64,000 nt of DNA from DATMXT01 sp963662765 (GTDB lineage Bacteria > Bacillota > Clostridia > Oscillospirales > Feifaniaceae): contig CAXXUP010000004.1 in assembly GCA_963662765.2 (NCBI GenBank), forward strand, positions 186,001-250,000, in the 5' to 3' direction. This document shows positions 43,801 to 50,379 of this stretch, one piece after another. The translations under genes and the position numbers were made by a program. The notes under the pieces are model-generated. The model worked only from the letters and a program-made list of their open reading frames with translations, did no database searches and had not been told where the DNA came from. Every line of letters starts with the position of its first letter. Position 1 is the stretch's first letter.

Positions 43801-46800
43801 TGAGCCGCCTAAGAAGCTCAGTTTATAGTTCCCGAGCAGCGTGGACGTGGTCGCCCTACTTGTCGTATAGTAGCCGCAGGTCGCGTCGACCGTCGGGCTT
43901 GTGAAGGTCTTACCGGCCGTATTGGTGTAGGTAAGCGCGATAACGGTATCGGCAATGATGTCCGCCAGCTCTTCGCCCGTGTAGTCGCAGGGGGCAAAGC
44001 TGCCGGAGGTGACAGCCAGACTGCCAAGTATCGGATCGGTCTCATCGACACCCTCACTGCCGACTATTGTGGGCAGCTGCAGCGTGACTTCCCGCTGGGT
44101 GACAATAAAGGAGTCCCAGGCGGAGCCTGCGATGCCGCCGGAGCCGTTACCTGCCGTCATCTGGACAAGATAGCCGCCTGCCGGGGTGTTTGCCGTAAGA
44201 TCATAGATGCCTGTTGCAGTCGACAGGGTCAGGTAGCCGGTGACGGGATTGGTGTCGTAATACACGTACTTTTCGTCGAGCGTCACTGCACCGCTTCGAG
44301 TGGCCGTGAAGAACCAGACGTCGCCGTCCTCTGTCTTATAGGTATAGTTACTGCCCATGACGACGCTCCCGCCGTCTGCAATGGTTGTGGCGCCTTGCAG
44401 GGAGATGGCCCCTGCCGTGTCGGCCTTGTAGAGGTAAACCCCGGCGGCGTTCATGGCGGTGCTCTGCGTGACGCCGCCCGTCTTGGAGAGCGCCATGAAG
44501 GTGAGGCTGCCGCCATCGCCGTAGGTCACGGAGGTTGGCCCGTCAATCGCCCAGCCGTTGCCCATGTCGGAGAGATAAATGCTATTGGATTCACTGGGCT
44601 TAAAGACATAGGAGCCGGAATAGTAGGCATATACGATGTAAACGCCCTCGGGCAACGCCTCGTCGATGATGGAATTGGCCACGCCGTTCGAGTCAACCGC
44701 TTCCACAAACTGATAAGAGACGCCTGTGCTGCCCGAAGTCAGGGTGAAGAGCACCGTACCTGTCGGGACAGCGGCCGAGTCGGCGTGGTCGTTGAGCACT
44801 TTGGCGTAGAGCTCCACACCGGAGGATGCACTGTCGTGCGCCCAGAGCTCCGAGATATGGGTGGCGCGCTTGGAGTGGGTCACGGTCACGCTGTCGGTGT
44901 ACGAAGTGATGTAGGTGCCGCTCTCCTTGGCAATGACATTGACCCGGCATCGATAGACGCCGGCAGAGGCGACACCGGCCGAAGCAAAGGTCAGGGTGCG
45001 GGAATCCTCGTTGTCAAGAGCGGTCCAAGCGCCGTTTTGCTGTTTTTGCCATTGGTACAAAACGGTGGTGTAATAGTTGGAGGAGAGCTGACCGGCGGGT
45101 CCTGTGATGCCCACGGTCAAATAGGCGTTTTTATCCGGGTATACGAGAAGCTGTGCGTTATTTTCGCCGTCCGACTCGGCCACGGTCAAAATCGGATTCC
45201 CGTCGGCAGCCTTGGTCCGGGCGATGAGGTAGGCCGAGGGCGAAGACAGCGGCGGAATGGGAGACGAGCGTTCAACTTGAATGCAGTATTTGTATTCGGT
45301 GTAGGGGGTCAGGTTTTCGTCCTCGTAGAAGAACTCTTTTTTGCCGCCTACGAGCTTGTAGTGCGTGGAATCACCGGCGCCGATGGTGGCGATGAGCTGC
45401 AGTCCGCTGCCCTCCGGATAATCGCCGTACCGGTAGAGATAAAAGTCTTTGGCGGAGCCGCTGTACGTCCAGGTCAGACAGTTCGTGTCGCTCGTGGTGC
45501 GGGCAAAATCCTGCTTGAAGTCGGCCGGAAGCTTAGGCGGTTCGGACACATCGCCGACCACATAGCTCACGACCGGAACGGCGGTTCCGTCGCTAAAGCT
45601 GTACATATAAGAGAAGAGTTTCCAACTGTAATAATAGCCGTAGTCCTTAAACTGGGTCGGCATATTTGTGACGGTTCCGGAGATACTGGTCCCGCTTAGG
45701 CTGATGTTGGAGAAGCCGCCCGCGGGGTTGAGTGAGAAGTAGGCGCCGGCCTTGACATGGGCGCCCGACTGGACAAGGCTCGACCAGCCCTGCCCTCCCG
45801 CGCCGACCTTGAACTCGACATTGGCGCCGAAGTTGTAGGTGTTGCTCTCCTCATCGGTGATGGTGATCTCCTGCGTGATGGCGCCGTTGCCGAAGCTGAC
45901 GCCGGCGGGATCCTGGTTCCAGGCCGCGATAACGTTGTACCCGCTCGTGGAGGAGGGGTAGCTCGCGGGATCGCCCGGTGTGGAGGTGATGGCCTTGCCT
46001 GAAATCTGGGGCAGGGCGTCATAGTCCCCCTGAATGGACTCATAATAGTCGAGGCTTAAAATCTGGAAGCAGGGAGAAAAGCTGTTGGTGAGAATTTCGG
46101 AAGTCTCGGTATATCCGCCGATCCCATCCGGGACATATACATAGTAAACGTAGCACTCGGTCGGAATGCAGTAGAAGGCCACCGAGTCCTCGTCTTGGCT
46201 TGTCTCAAAAGTCAGCGTGTACTCGTAGCTTCTGGTGGTGGCCTTCTCCCACTCCATCGTGAAACCCGCCGAGGCTTCAATGGCAACAGCGGCGCCGGCA
46301 ATGGTGTAATCCCCTTCGAAATAGCCGCCGATCTCAAAGTCCACCGAGACAAGGTCCGAGTGACCCGAGCCGCTGATGGAGGAAAGCGACGTGGTGTTCT
46401 GCCAGGCGTAGTCGTAATCCGATATGATGTCGACATCCTCAAAGTAAGGGGCGGCCGCAATGACCGCCAGCACCTTGGGGTCGGAGTAGGTCAGGTAGTG
46501 GATGCCGCTGTATTCAATGAGCGTCGTGTCGTTGTCGGTATCGGGCATGGTGATCGAGAGGGGCGTTGTCGTCAGCATCCAAGGCGCTCCCGCGACGGTG
46601 GAGGAAGTGGAACAGTTTTTGGCATCGACACCCAGCGTGCCGCCCTTGTATAGGATGCTGTAGCCCTTGTAGGACCCCCTGAATACGGGTTGGCTCAAGT
46701 CGATATTGCTGGATGCATCGTATCCAACGTTCGAAATACCTGTAGTGCCCATATAGTTTGTCAGAAGAATCTGGTGGCCCGAGCCATTCATGTCCCCCGA

Positions 46801-48411
46801 AACAGCGCCGTATTCGCAATAGCTGAAGCTCTTTTGATTGTTATAAGCGTTGTTATTGTAATAAGAAGCTGCGTCTTTTGTGCCTGCCCAGGGCAGCGTC
46901 ACCTTGTTGGAACCGGCGTCGCAGCTGGTATCGTCGTCGAGCTCGTAAGCGATGGAGAGGCTGCTATTGAGATATTTACACAGGACGCTGTCTATGTAGA
47001 TGTAGGTGTAACCGCTGCGGTCCGGAGTCACGACCGCGGTGTTGCAGCGCATGGTGGGTGCGCTGAGATTTTTTGTGTCGTACCCGTTTTTGCTGCTGGT
47101 GAGGGTTGTGTCACCGGTCGGGTTGCCGTCCGAGTCATAGGTGGGAATCGTCTGGTTTTCGGTGTCCACCACCTTCAGCAGCTGAGAAGTGGTCAGCACC
47201 AGCCCGGCTTCCTCGTCGTAGGTATAAAAGCCGACGGCACGCTGGTAGTTTGCGTTTTTGTCCGCCTCGGGCTGTCCCGCCATCACAAGGTCCTTTGTGC
47301 CGTCTGCGTCGACGTCACCGTAAGTCAGCGAGACGCGGTTGAGGTTCCCGAATGTAGAAGTTCCAAGGTCAAGGGCGCTGTTTGCCTGCAGCATGGCGGA
47401 AGTGCCGCCCCAGAGGATGCGGGCTTTGCTTGCTTCGCTCTCGATGCACATGCCGGTGTAATTGAGAGCGGACATTTGGTAAGTGCCCCCGAGTGAAACG
47501 GTGTAGATTATGTTGTAAACGGTACGGCCGTAAGTGATGCCGAGGTCGTCCACGCCGTCCCGGTTGAAGTCGCCGGAGGTGAGGGAGACCATGTTTGGCA
47601 CGGCGTACTGGGCGGCGCTCACCGCGTAGCTCCAGACCCTGGTCCAGTTGCCGATCGTGAGCCAGGCGTTTGCCGCGGAGTCGGTTGCCTTCTGATACTT
47701 GTAGATATCGACTCTGGCGTTGCCGCTCTCAGCCACATAGACGGCGATCTCGGAAGTTCCGTCCCCATCATAGTCGCCGGATGTGACCTGCAGCAGGTTC
47801 TGCCAGGATGCGTCCAGCCAAGTCTGCTTTTCCCGCTGAGAAGCGCTCCCAGAAACGGTATAATAGGGGCTGATCCCGCCGATGGACTTGGCGCCGCTGT
47901 AGGTGTTTGTGGCGCTGTCGTAGACATAGAGAACAAGTCCCGCCACGCCATATGTTGTCGCGTCTCCTATAGGCTGACTATTGATGCCCACATAGGCCAC
48001 TTCGCCGGGGAGCCCATCCCCGTCAAAGTCGCCTGCGGCGCTTGAAAACAGCTTTACGGTGGGCATGGATGCCCCGCTCGTGCTGTAACTGCCGAGTGCT
48101 GTGGGCGAAACGGTGTTGTCATTATTGCCGAAAAGCTTTGTGCCGCCGGCAGTGGCCAGGAGGGTCTCAAATACCTGGTTTCCCGTGGTCTTGTCCCGGC
48201 CGTAGGGATTGTCGGTGGTATCCGACTCATAGTCCTCCGGCAGGTCGCCGGTGTCAAACCCGAGGGCGGCAAAGACGTCCTCGGTATTGTTCTCGAGCGA
48301 TGCGCTTTCGTTGCTGGCAGCCTCTGCCTTGAGGACGAACCCGAAGTCCGCCCCGGCCAGCGAGCCCAGTACCATCGAAAAAGCCATGAGCAAACTGAAT
48401 GCCTTTTTCAT
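34801..48411 (-). CDS. Giant S-layer-anchored multidomain surface protein (about 4,536 residues)
   Basis: One uninterrupted gene of 13.6 kb. The start at 48411 (GGGGTG upstream) gives a signal peptide (MKKAFSLLMAFSMVLGSLAG). Residues about 120-560 hold FG-GAP/VCBS-type propeller repeats (GDFDGDG, GDYDGDG, GDFNRDG, GDVDADG). About 957-1062 is a fibronectin type III-like domain, and 1080-1280 holds Ig-like domains. About 1550-2190 and 3200-4160 hold many divergent InlB B-repeat-like units (ATPDTYYKVRGWEVDG type). About 2190-2460 looks like a right-handed beta-helix or carbohydrate-binding region. Residues 4355-4536 form three SLH domains (NAWYYKAVTFVAARG; YDPAAYISRQDIFTLIYRA; STRAQMAQVLYNLL) for cell-wall binding. 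Likely an adhesin or glycan-binding surface fibre; no catalytic domain seen. Confidence 0.9.
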   Translation of the reverse strand: MKKAFSLLMAFSMVLGSLAGADFGFVLKAEAASNESASLENNTEDVFAALGFDTGDLPEDYESDTTDNPYGRDKTTGNQVFETLLATAGGTKLFGNNDNTVSPTALGSYSTSGASMPTVKLFSSAAGDFDGDGLPGEVAYVGINSQPIGDATTYGVAGLVLYVYDSATNTYSGAKSIGGISPYYTVSGSASQREKQTWLDASWQNLLQVTSGDYDGDGTSEIAVYVAESGNARVDIYKYQKATDSAANAWLTIGNWTRVWSYAVSAAQYAVPNMVSLTSGDFNRDGVDDLGITYGRTVYNIIYTVSLGGTYQMSALNYTGMCIESEASKARILWGGTSAMLQANSALDLGTSTFGNLNRVSLTYGDVDADGTKDLVMAGQPEADKNANYQRAVGFYTYDEEAGLVLTTSQLLKVVDTENQTIPTYDSDGNPTGDTTLTSSKNGYDTKNLSAPTMRCNTAVVTPDRSGYTYIYIDSVLCKYLNSSLSIAYELDDDTSCDAGSNKVTLPWAGTKDAASYYNNNAYNNQKSFSYCEYGAVSGDMNGSGHQILLTNYMGTTGISNVGYDASSNIDLSQPVFRGSYKGYSILYKGGTLGVDAKNCSTSSTVAGAPWMLTTTPLSITMPDTDNDTTLIEYSGIHYLTYSDPKVLAVIAAAPYFEDVDIISDYDYAWQNTTSLSSISGSGHSDLVSVDFEIGGYFEGDYTIAGAAVAIEASAGFTMEWEKATTRSYEYTLTFETSQDEDSVAFYCIPTECYVYYVYVPDGIGGYTETSEILTNSFSPCFQILSLDYYESIQGDYDALPQISGKAITSTPGDPASYPSSTSGYNVIAAWNQDPAGVSFGNGAITQEITITDEESNTYNFGANVEFKVGAGGQGWSSLVQSGAHVKAGAYFSLNPAGGFSNISLSGTSISGTVTNMPTQFKDYGYYYSWKLFSYMYSFSDGTAVPVVSYVVGDVSEPPKLPADFKQDFARTTSDTNCLTWTYSGSAKDFYLYRYGDYPEGSGLQLIATIGAGDSTHYKLVGGKKEFFYEDENLTPYTEYKYCIQVERSSPIPPLSSPSAYLIARTKAADGNPILTVAESDGENNAQLLVYPDKNAYLTVGITGPAGQLSSNYYTTVLYQWQKQQNGAWTALDNEDSRTLTFASAGVASAGVYRCRVNVIAKESGTYITSYTDSVTVTHSKRATHISELWAHDSASSGVELYAKVLNDHADSAAVPTGTVLFTLTSGSTGVSYQFVEAVDSNGVANSIIDEALPEGVYIVYAYYSGSYVFKPSESNSIYLSDMGNGWAIDGPTSVTYGDGGSLTFMALSKTGGVTQSTAMNAAGVYLYKADTAGAISLQGATTIADGGSVVMGSNYTYKTEDGDVWFFTATRSGAVTLDEKYVYYDTNPVTGYLTLSTATGIYDLTANTPAGGYLVQMTAGNGSGGIAGSAWDSFIVTQREVTLQLPTIVGSEGVDETDPILGSLAVTSGSFAPCDYTGEELADIIADTVIALTYTNTAGKTFTSPTVDATCGYYTTSRATTSTLLGNYKLSFLGGSASILGATHNLILGARPFETHDVGTVYVVSPDYDYTRSPLIYDSATGNYSSADVTLNYQAGTRVVFYAVPDSGYEVYDWYVNGVAQNSTASSFPCVMYAQDTQVEVQFTVKQSTLVFGTAGDEGGGALTCNDTSLTSESIVLGGSKFTFTATANEGYHFKEWRYTEVGSGTAYDNEDEGKAASTYYFTMPIRSCTLYAVFERDFYTLTLNDLSGKGGLTAWYYASATDAAADNKTWVTGTTASIKGDTEITVQPATGFLLDNDYSYVSEGSQGSADYTTGTYTISAILENTVVTCKTKQQDFAVTLNFNLSGVTAQPANALIEATVAGESQTFNYSDGNTFTIANVAGGSPLSVYGSCADYYELEGFESSLTSPATAVAAADLAGQNLTSWQSLATTAADGGAVVKDSIYKYTYDNSGTTVTCYFKATETGKILVDGSLVHVIASGDSYDIEELGSNVTLTLYLTEKPVHTITLGTITQGTYSYTLPLGATQNSDASIITLHEGDDFAVSATPMAGKTVTYWVVTYTPAGTLLTSKYRATSMTYTQEDIGYDYTITPEFAASIYNTVSWPTISSTINGITLTPVNGCLSSVASSGNFSFKLEGADSAKALIDRVYANGYEFTAAGNVQAGSTYSYDAATGIYSISNITANQVVTLTFNEIGLTVNGTDISAFSGTGWSYDAGTQVLTLTSGSRILAGANSQTYAPKLTIVLDTGVGTVTFDNLTVTSSAPGYLIVAKRTTGVSVTATGANTLTENNNSTSSAILFHTVGDLTVRGAGDLTLNLNRAHGNTPMKAIYCGGELLLTGTVDMTVNAPKADDSASSSVSNNIGIRCVKLTVGVQNSETSSPTLKVYMYGADGETLQNNYYALGILAEGNTMTVWSGKLLVCAYYGLLAPYHYIYNYGGSTEINSLGGAIYDAMYAYWLVDYSPADTTDPSGFLACYGTSDTNFTTKTFGANSSIELAGFDYWDYFLLHFFGLDDDDTSPLESKYLYIAPATESDPGITVEVADPDPAVTSEGVMVLSTGSLGDETFYYYNDGGVLKKINKDDLKHADYINGTRFYAKYADGVLSLQEYVLNVGTSVSTGTDVIRSTVKLEATHTTAVPIDDSNSHFPVIEDGWYYYYNGDPDPDKSLYLYFRSTALGWVRSTISDYSATSVTVYHDESIDTPSGNDLSYTLSGVDGGLDIDALSAKSLTLNGLTAAMLTVDDSCETFKLYGNNYLAGSAANSGVLNLDVDGLRILSDGTGTLSAINSATGIAYGIQFSSDEFMSLVLSDVKSLSAYGAAGGIDAGAYSVSYYDDALSNTFGVYGYGWLADAGNSSAVAATQKSQVGQVAINRLTNPYVRYYRTTTDAAYTGAPVYDKNPAGTSTLGTTVYCPAVIGKNHLFASLKLSGAASTLTAGTDYTWAPDSNAAFGTLVLLTGGGSTLAGLDVGDYTLTVDFYDEDTADATYYTLDIPLTVKDSLASEIGVLTIAPTTKLLSRGGSCTFTTTFSGTTPKTYKWYLDGVLIEGAASSSYTLTIGSGMTFKGYALKAEAYETADAVIPMDIATAAFTVLPKAASIAISCPTETPSGDGTYTLYHNTQDTWDFDAAVTLDDNSPGSDVVWSLWGAQLRLTTVNSATGILSISKNETGTGGVLKLTATHTNAAGTSLAKTVTIYLSTDAYVAYSNTDGDNGDITSVYYGEAQNTIPAAGTWIPAGSTVTAIAVPDTDYNVMCWTVTNGDNPIDTSLLTVSADGKTLSFTAGSMGNYLITAEYVNKYNFSVTYSAGDNGSLTAAHAGSTLASGGTVPINTAVTFTATPDTYYKVRGWEVDGTPYEETPGAAYTGTTLTLSGITANHMVTVEFEGIPVPVTYLAGINADDTSSPNGTMALFYDGALVSIAPETGGDRSLTYETELPAMGDVNILANPASGYQVKCWYVWTGTAYTAVNSSGEVANYYMPAITGDLKVKAEFEKIPLYNVTVSSDSYENGGGTVTSGVRSVSTSDSMVVSSKNHGNLTMLATPDAGSYLYEWRIDGASYVTEGNSVTLQNITGDATVAAVFRKVFYDVSLTSGDGGSMTAEYHLAADLSSGTIDDGDSATIKSGSTVEVSIIPDADYTIDTLTVNGASVAYDVSGSAGSYTYTYTIEELLSDTDVSVTFKGTTFFSVTAPDADAFSLFISDFGTPEVPSDDEYENGGMAKAGFVTDGFSHDGSPAGTVAEILAGGAATLAFTPESGTTPGGVDYNCYVRTSVLRAAVEKVLEDAESDATFSIYLDGSSYVVELTGIDTDLDFSSMNNVFALRSEPVNEYTVTFDKDGSGAVTATYSGMSILSGAEIPEGSTVTFTIAPQAHYTLTELTCNTDDVTADVDNTNTYSVEITQDTDIHAVFEIAEYLVSIAKLGTGSGTVVAAAGSTTLTQSGYLPAGSQVSITAAAGTGSAFNCMSVGSEVISGSTHTITSLDGPVTISAVFDAVSKPVTYSAPANGTLKVTNSQGITITSGQAVDVGTVLVITATPNAHYVLGTLTAGGSSITGNTYTVDASKTNFIEAHFTLAEVAVTWSSPENGTLKAYDGDGAELSSGDYVAVGDKIRVVATPKNTNYELGTLKMNGSNITSGSLYTVPAQSVTLSATFKYTGDTGTPIVIIKDSGVALSATPTADPIDVLTTDGGLTALGTVTKSDDKVVMDVDGESFAELAVYAKAKSTGITFKAGLATVIFDNAAVEYLDGLADSENVVLLVNKVSLASLSAENRQKVGSHSVFEFTLTAGDVGVNTFGGGKAKVSIPYTLKAGESAETVVVYYIDAAGVLKTIRGAYHASTGTVDFTVTHFSCYSMGNNLVSFNDVLANAWYYKAVTFVAARGITLGIGDGMFGPDRQITRGEFIVMLMRAYGIDPDSTSTDNFADAGNDYYTNYLSAAKRLGITKGIGDNLYDPAAYISRQDIFTLIYRALDVLGELPAKTKTVDFTSYSDFGDISDYAVTAVKTFVEAGVVSGSDGMLSPTSLSTRAQMAQVLYNLLSK
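34804..35345 (-). repeat. Three SLH domains at the C-terminus of the giant protein
   Basis: Three consecutive SLH units, beginning FNDVLANAWYYKAV, FADAGNDYYTNYLSAAKRLG and YSDFGDISDYAVTAVKTFV. Each has the ITRGEF / ISRQDI / STRAQM-type motif expected to bind pyruvylated secondary cell-wall polymer. Confidence 0.93.
35920..38790 (-). repeat. Second block of divergent InlB B-repeat-like domains
   Basis: About 950 residues of the giant protein made of units of roughly 75-90 residues with the pattern G(N/S)GT(M/L)...(A/T)A-P-x-x-x-Y-x-(V/L)-x-x-(W/L)...(I/V)T...V-x-x-x-F. The units differ strongly at the DNA level, so they are old duplications rather than recent tandem copies. Confidence 0.75.
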
Positions 48412-48765
48412 TTTTTTACACCCCGATCCAAATAATTGCAGCATGTATGAGTTGGATTATCTAACTAAGTTAAGCGGTAAGAAAACCGTGTCATCAAAGC
48501 TGAGTAGCTATATTAAAAATGTATTTCTTACAACGAACTCCCATTTTAGAACTAGAAAGTTATATGCGGGATCATTTTTTGTAAAAAATGCCAGAATTGC
48601 ATAATTGCCAGCTTATAATGTTATAAAAGTTAGATATATTGCATTATTTACAATATTTTTATAACCGTACACAATAAAAGCATTAACAACGCGCAATCAG
48701 TGCAGCCCCGGGCAGCTGGAGGAGACACAGAAGATAAGTATAAAACGGTAAAGTTATGTATTTTT

Positions 48766-48795
48766 ATTGTATCATTTGCAATGCTCTTGTGTAAA
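48766..48795 (-). promoter_or_regulatory. Promoter candidate of the giant SLH gene
   Basis: TTTACA (48790-48795), 18 bases, TACAAT (48766-48771) on the minus strand. It would give a 5' leader of about 345 bases. Confidence 0.4.
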
Positions 48796-48979
48796 GGTGC
48801 AACCTGCCATATTTTCATCTTTTTTATTGTAATGGTTTGGTACATAGTCCTGCTGTAAGTTGTTTTAATTGACCCTGCTTTCGAAGAATTATCCACTGGC
48901 GGCCGGAATATCTTGACCCTTGCGGGGGTAGCCGGATTTGTATTGCCGGGCTCTCTCAATAAATACTTGGACACCCTGC

Positions 48980-49021
48980 AAAAAATACGCCTGTCCGCAA
49001 AAGTCGAGCGGACAGGCGTAT
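48980..49021 (-). terminator. Minus-strand terminator
   Basis: Perfect 14-bp stem (48985-48998 with 49008-49021) followed on the minus strand by T6. Confidence 0.85.
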
Positions 49022-49096
49022 TATTCAGGCGAGTCCAGACGCTTCCAGCCGTATCATGGCTTGCTCCTTTACTCTCTAAAAATGGGTTTTGGGTAT

Positions 49097-49131
49097 AAAA
49101 ATGCCCGGGAAGTTAAAGCATCTCCCAGGCA
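49097..49131 (-). terminator. Minus-strand terminator
   Basis: TGCCTGGGAG and CTTCCCGGGCA pair with one mismatch across a 9-base loop, followed by T5. Confidence 0.7.
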
Positions 49132-49179
49132 CTGCGCGTATTTGTTTTTGATCGCCTGCAGGCTAACTCAGCTGATGGG

Positions 49180-49275
49180 TTAGACTATGGCAGCACGACA
49201 AAAACTCCCGCACAAGTGGTGTGCCCGGGAGTTTAGCATTCGCGGAAAATGAGCGGGGAAGTCGATTGAGCTCAT
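49180..49275 (-). CDS. Possible 31-residue peptide
   Basis: ATG at 49275 with AAAGGAGG about 11 bases upstream, reading MSSIDFPAHFPRML and ending at 49180, downstream of the promoter candidate at 49326-49355. The terminator 49199-49234 lies inside the reading frame, which argues for a regulatory RNA or leader rather than a stable protein. No family recognised. Confidence 0.2.
   Translation of the reverse strand: MSSIDFPAHFPRMLNSRAHHLCGSFCRAAIV
49199..49234 (-). terminator. Minus-strand terminator
   Basis: AAACTCCCG pairs with CGGGAGTTT with further pairing inside, followed on the minus strand by T5. Confidence 0.8.
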
Positions 49276-49325
49276 GGGTTGCCGTGCCTCCTTTTGGCCC
49301 CTGCCATTTTGGCGGGTTTTTAAAG

Positions 49326-49355
49326 ATTCTAATTTGTACAGCACGATTTTGTCAA
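49326..49355 (-). promoter_or_regulatory. Promoter candidate of a short transcript
   Basis: TTGACA (49350-49355), 18 bases, TAGAAT (49326-49331) on the minus strand. With the terminator at 49199-49234 it would define a transcript of about 120 bases. Confidence 0.5.
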
Positions 49356-49448
49356 TAGTGGACTCAATTTTTTGCAAATTGTGACCGATACTCCACCGAG
49401 CCCGACCGACTTTTCGAGACTTTTTTTGGTCGGCAGCGGGCTTGGCGC

Positions 49449-49474
49449 AAAAAAAGCGGCGCCAGAGGCGCCGC
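49449..49474 (-). terminator. Terminator after sigI
   Basis: GCGGCGCC-AGA-GGCGCCGC followed on the minus strand by T7, about 95 bases after the sigI stop codon. Confidence 0.9.
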
Positions 49475-49567
49475 ACACTTTCGTAGCAAAGCGAGCATGA
49501 CATTATTTTCTTATCCCGCAGGCCGTTCGGTTTTGTATGGTTTTTTTCGATTTTGCCGGCGCTATCA

Positions 49568-50275
49568 CTATATCTGAACGAATTTCAGATATTCGGCCAG
49601 GTTTGGAAAGTCCCCCAACAGAATCTCGGCAGAGGCGATGATGTACTTGCGGTGCCGCTCAATGATTTTCCGGTCCACGCCTGTGTCGGCGCAGACGGCC
49701 TTTACGGGGAGGGTTTTCGAGGTCCGCATCTCGGAGAGGAGGGACGGGGTATTCAGCAGACAACGGATTGCCGCGGCACAGCTTTTCTTTGTTTTTGTGC
49801 TTTTCGGAGAGCACGACGCAAGGTCAAAAAAAGTAAAACCGTAGGAAGATAAAATGGCTCCAACCGCTTCAATCTCGTATTTAACGGAAGTATCCTCCTC
49901 GGTAACCGTCCGGGATATGACTGACTTTTGCAGCGCGGCGTCCGGAGCGTCGCCGTCGACCACCCCCTCGAAGACCGAGGGGCTTACGCTCAGCTCGCCG
50001 GAATGGCGGACTTCGGAGCGCACAAAATCCGTCAGCCGACGGCGCATGACCAGCTCGGCAAACGGAAGAAAGGATCCTTTATCGGCCTGATACAGTGAAA
50101 TCGCCTCGGAAAAGGCCATCAGCGCAACCGACCAGGCGTCATCGCTGCAGGTGACATATCTGCGCGTGCACTTTGAAGCGCACCGCAGAATGATCTGTCT
50201 GTTTTGTGCAATAAAGTCGTCGGCCGCCTGTCTGTCCAGTGCGGCACGAATGGCTTCTTCGTCAGCTTTTTGCAT
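49568..50275 (-). CDS. sigI: RNA polymerase sigma factor SigI
   Basis: A 235-residue SigI-type factor. Region 2 is recognisable (SDDAWSVALMAFSEAISLYQ, then KGSFLPFAELVMRRRLTDFV). The C-terminal SigI domain carries the DNA-binding helix region near TGVDRKIIERHRKYIIASAE. SigI factors direct cell-wall, heat or polysaccharide-degradation genes and are held at the membrane by RsgI. It lies 104 bases downstream of the rsgI-like gene, the reverse of the common sigI-rsgI order, and is followed by a strong terminator. Confidence 0.9.
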   Translation of the reverse strand: MQKADEEAIRAALDRQAADDFIAQNRQIILRCASKCTRRYVTCSDDAWSVALMAFSEAISLYQADKGSFLPFAELVMRRRLTDFVRSEVRHSGELSVSPSVFEGVVDGDAPDAALQKSVISRTVTEEDTSVKYEIEAVGAILSSYGFTFFDLASCSPKSTKTKKSCAAAIRCLLNTPSLLSEMRTSKTLPVKAVCADTGVDRKIIERHRKYIIASAEILLGDFPNLAEYLKFVQI

Positions 50276-50379
50276 TACGGTACCGTCCTCATCGTAGTCG
50301 TGCGGATGTGCCGGCGCAGCGGGTCAAGCGAAGTCGGCTTATCATTACCCGCGTTCCTTTTACGCAGCCCTGCGGCCTT

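Larger units (their letters stand above)
48412..49567. other. Long AT-rich intergenic region with tandem minus-strand terminators
   Basis: About 1.15 kb without a sizeable gene. The left half (48412-48960) is very AT-rich and includes a promoter candidate for the giant gene, leaving a leader of about 345 bases. The right half contains four minus-strand hairpin-T-run terminators in series (48980-49021, 49097-49131, 49199-49234, 49449-49474) and a promoter candidate at 49326-49355. Short untranslated RNAs or very small peptides may be made here. Confidence 0.6.

Noticed and set aside
34780..48604. Many long plus-strand ORFs (for example about 447 codons at 34780-36123, 335 at 37606-38613, 434 at 44395-45699) opposite the giant gene
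   Set aside because: They lie fully antisense to a continuous gene with recognisable domains, lack ribosome binding sites and are Gly/Val/Asp-rich by mirror codon bias. They are shadows.
49180..49503. 107-codon minus-strand ORF after sigI
   Set aside because: It crosses the sigI terminator and a promoter candidate; only the last 31 codons have a plausible start, and these are listed at low confidence.
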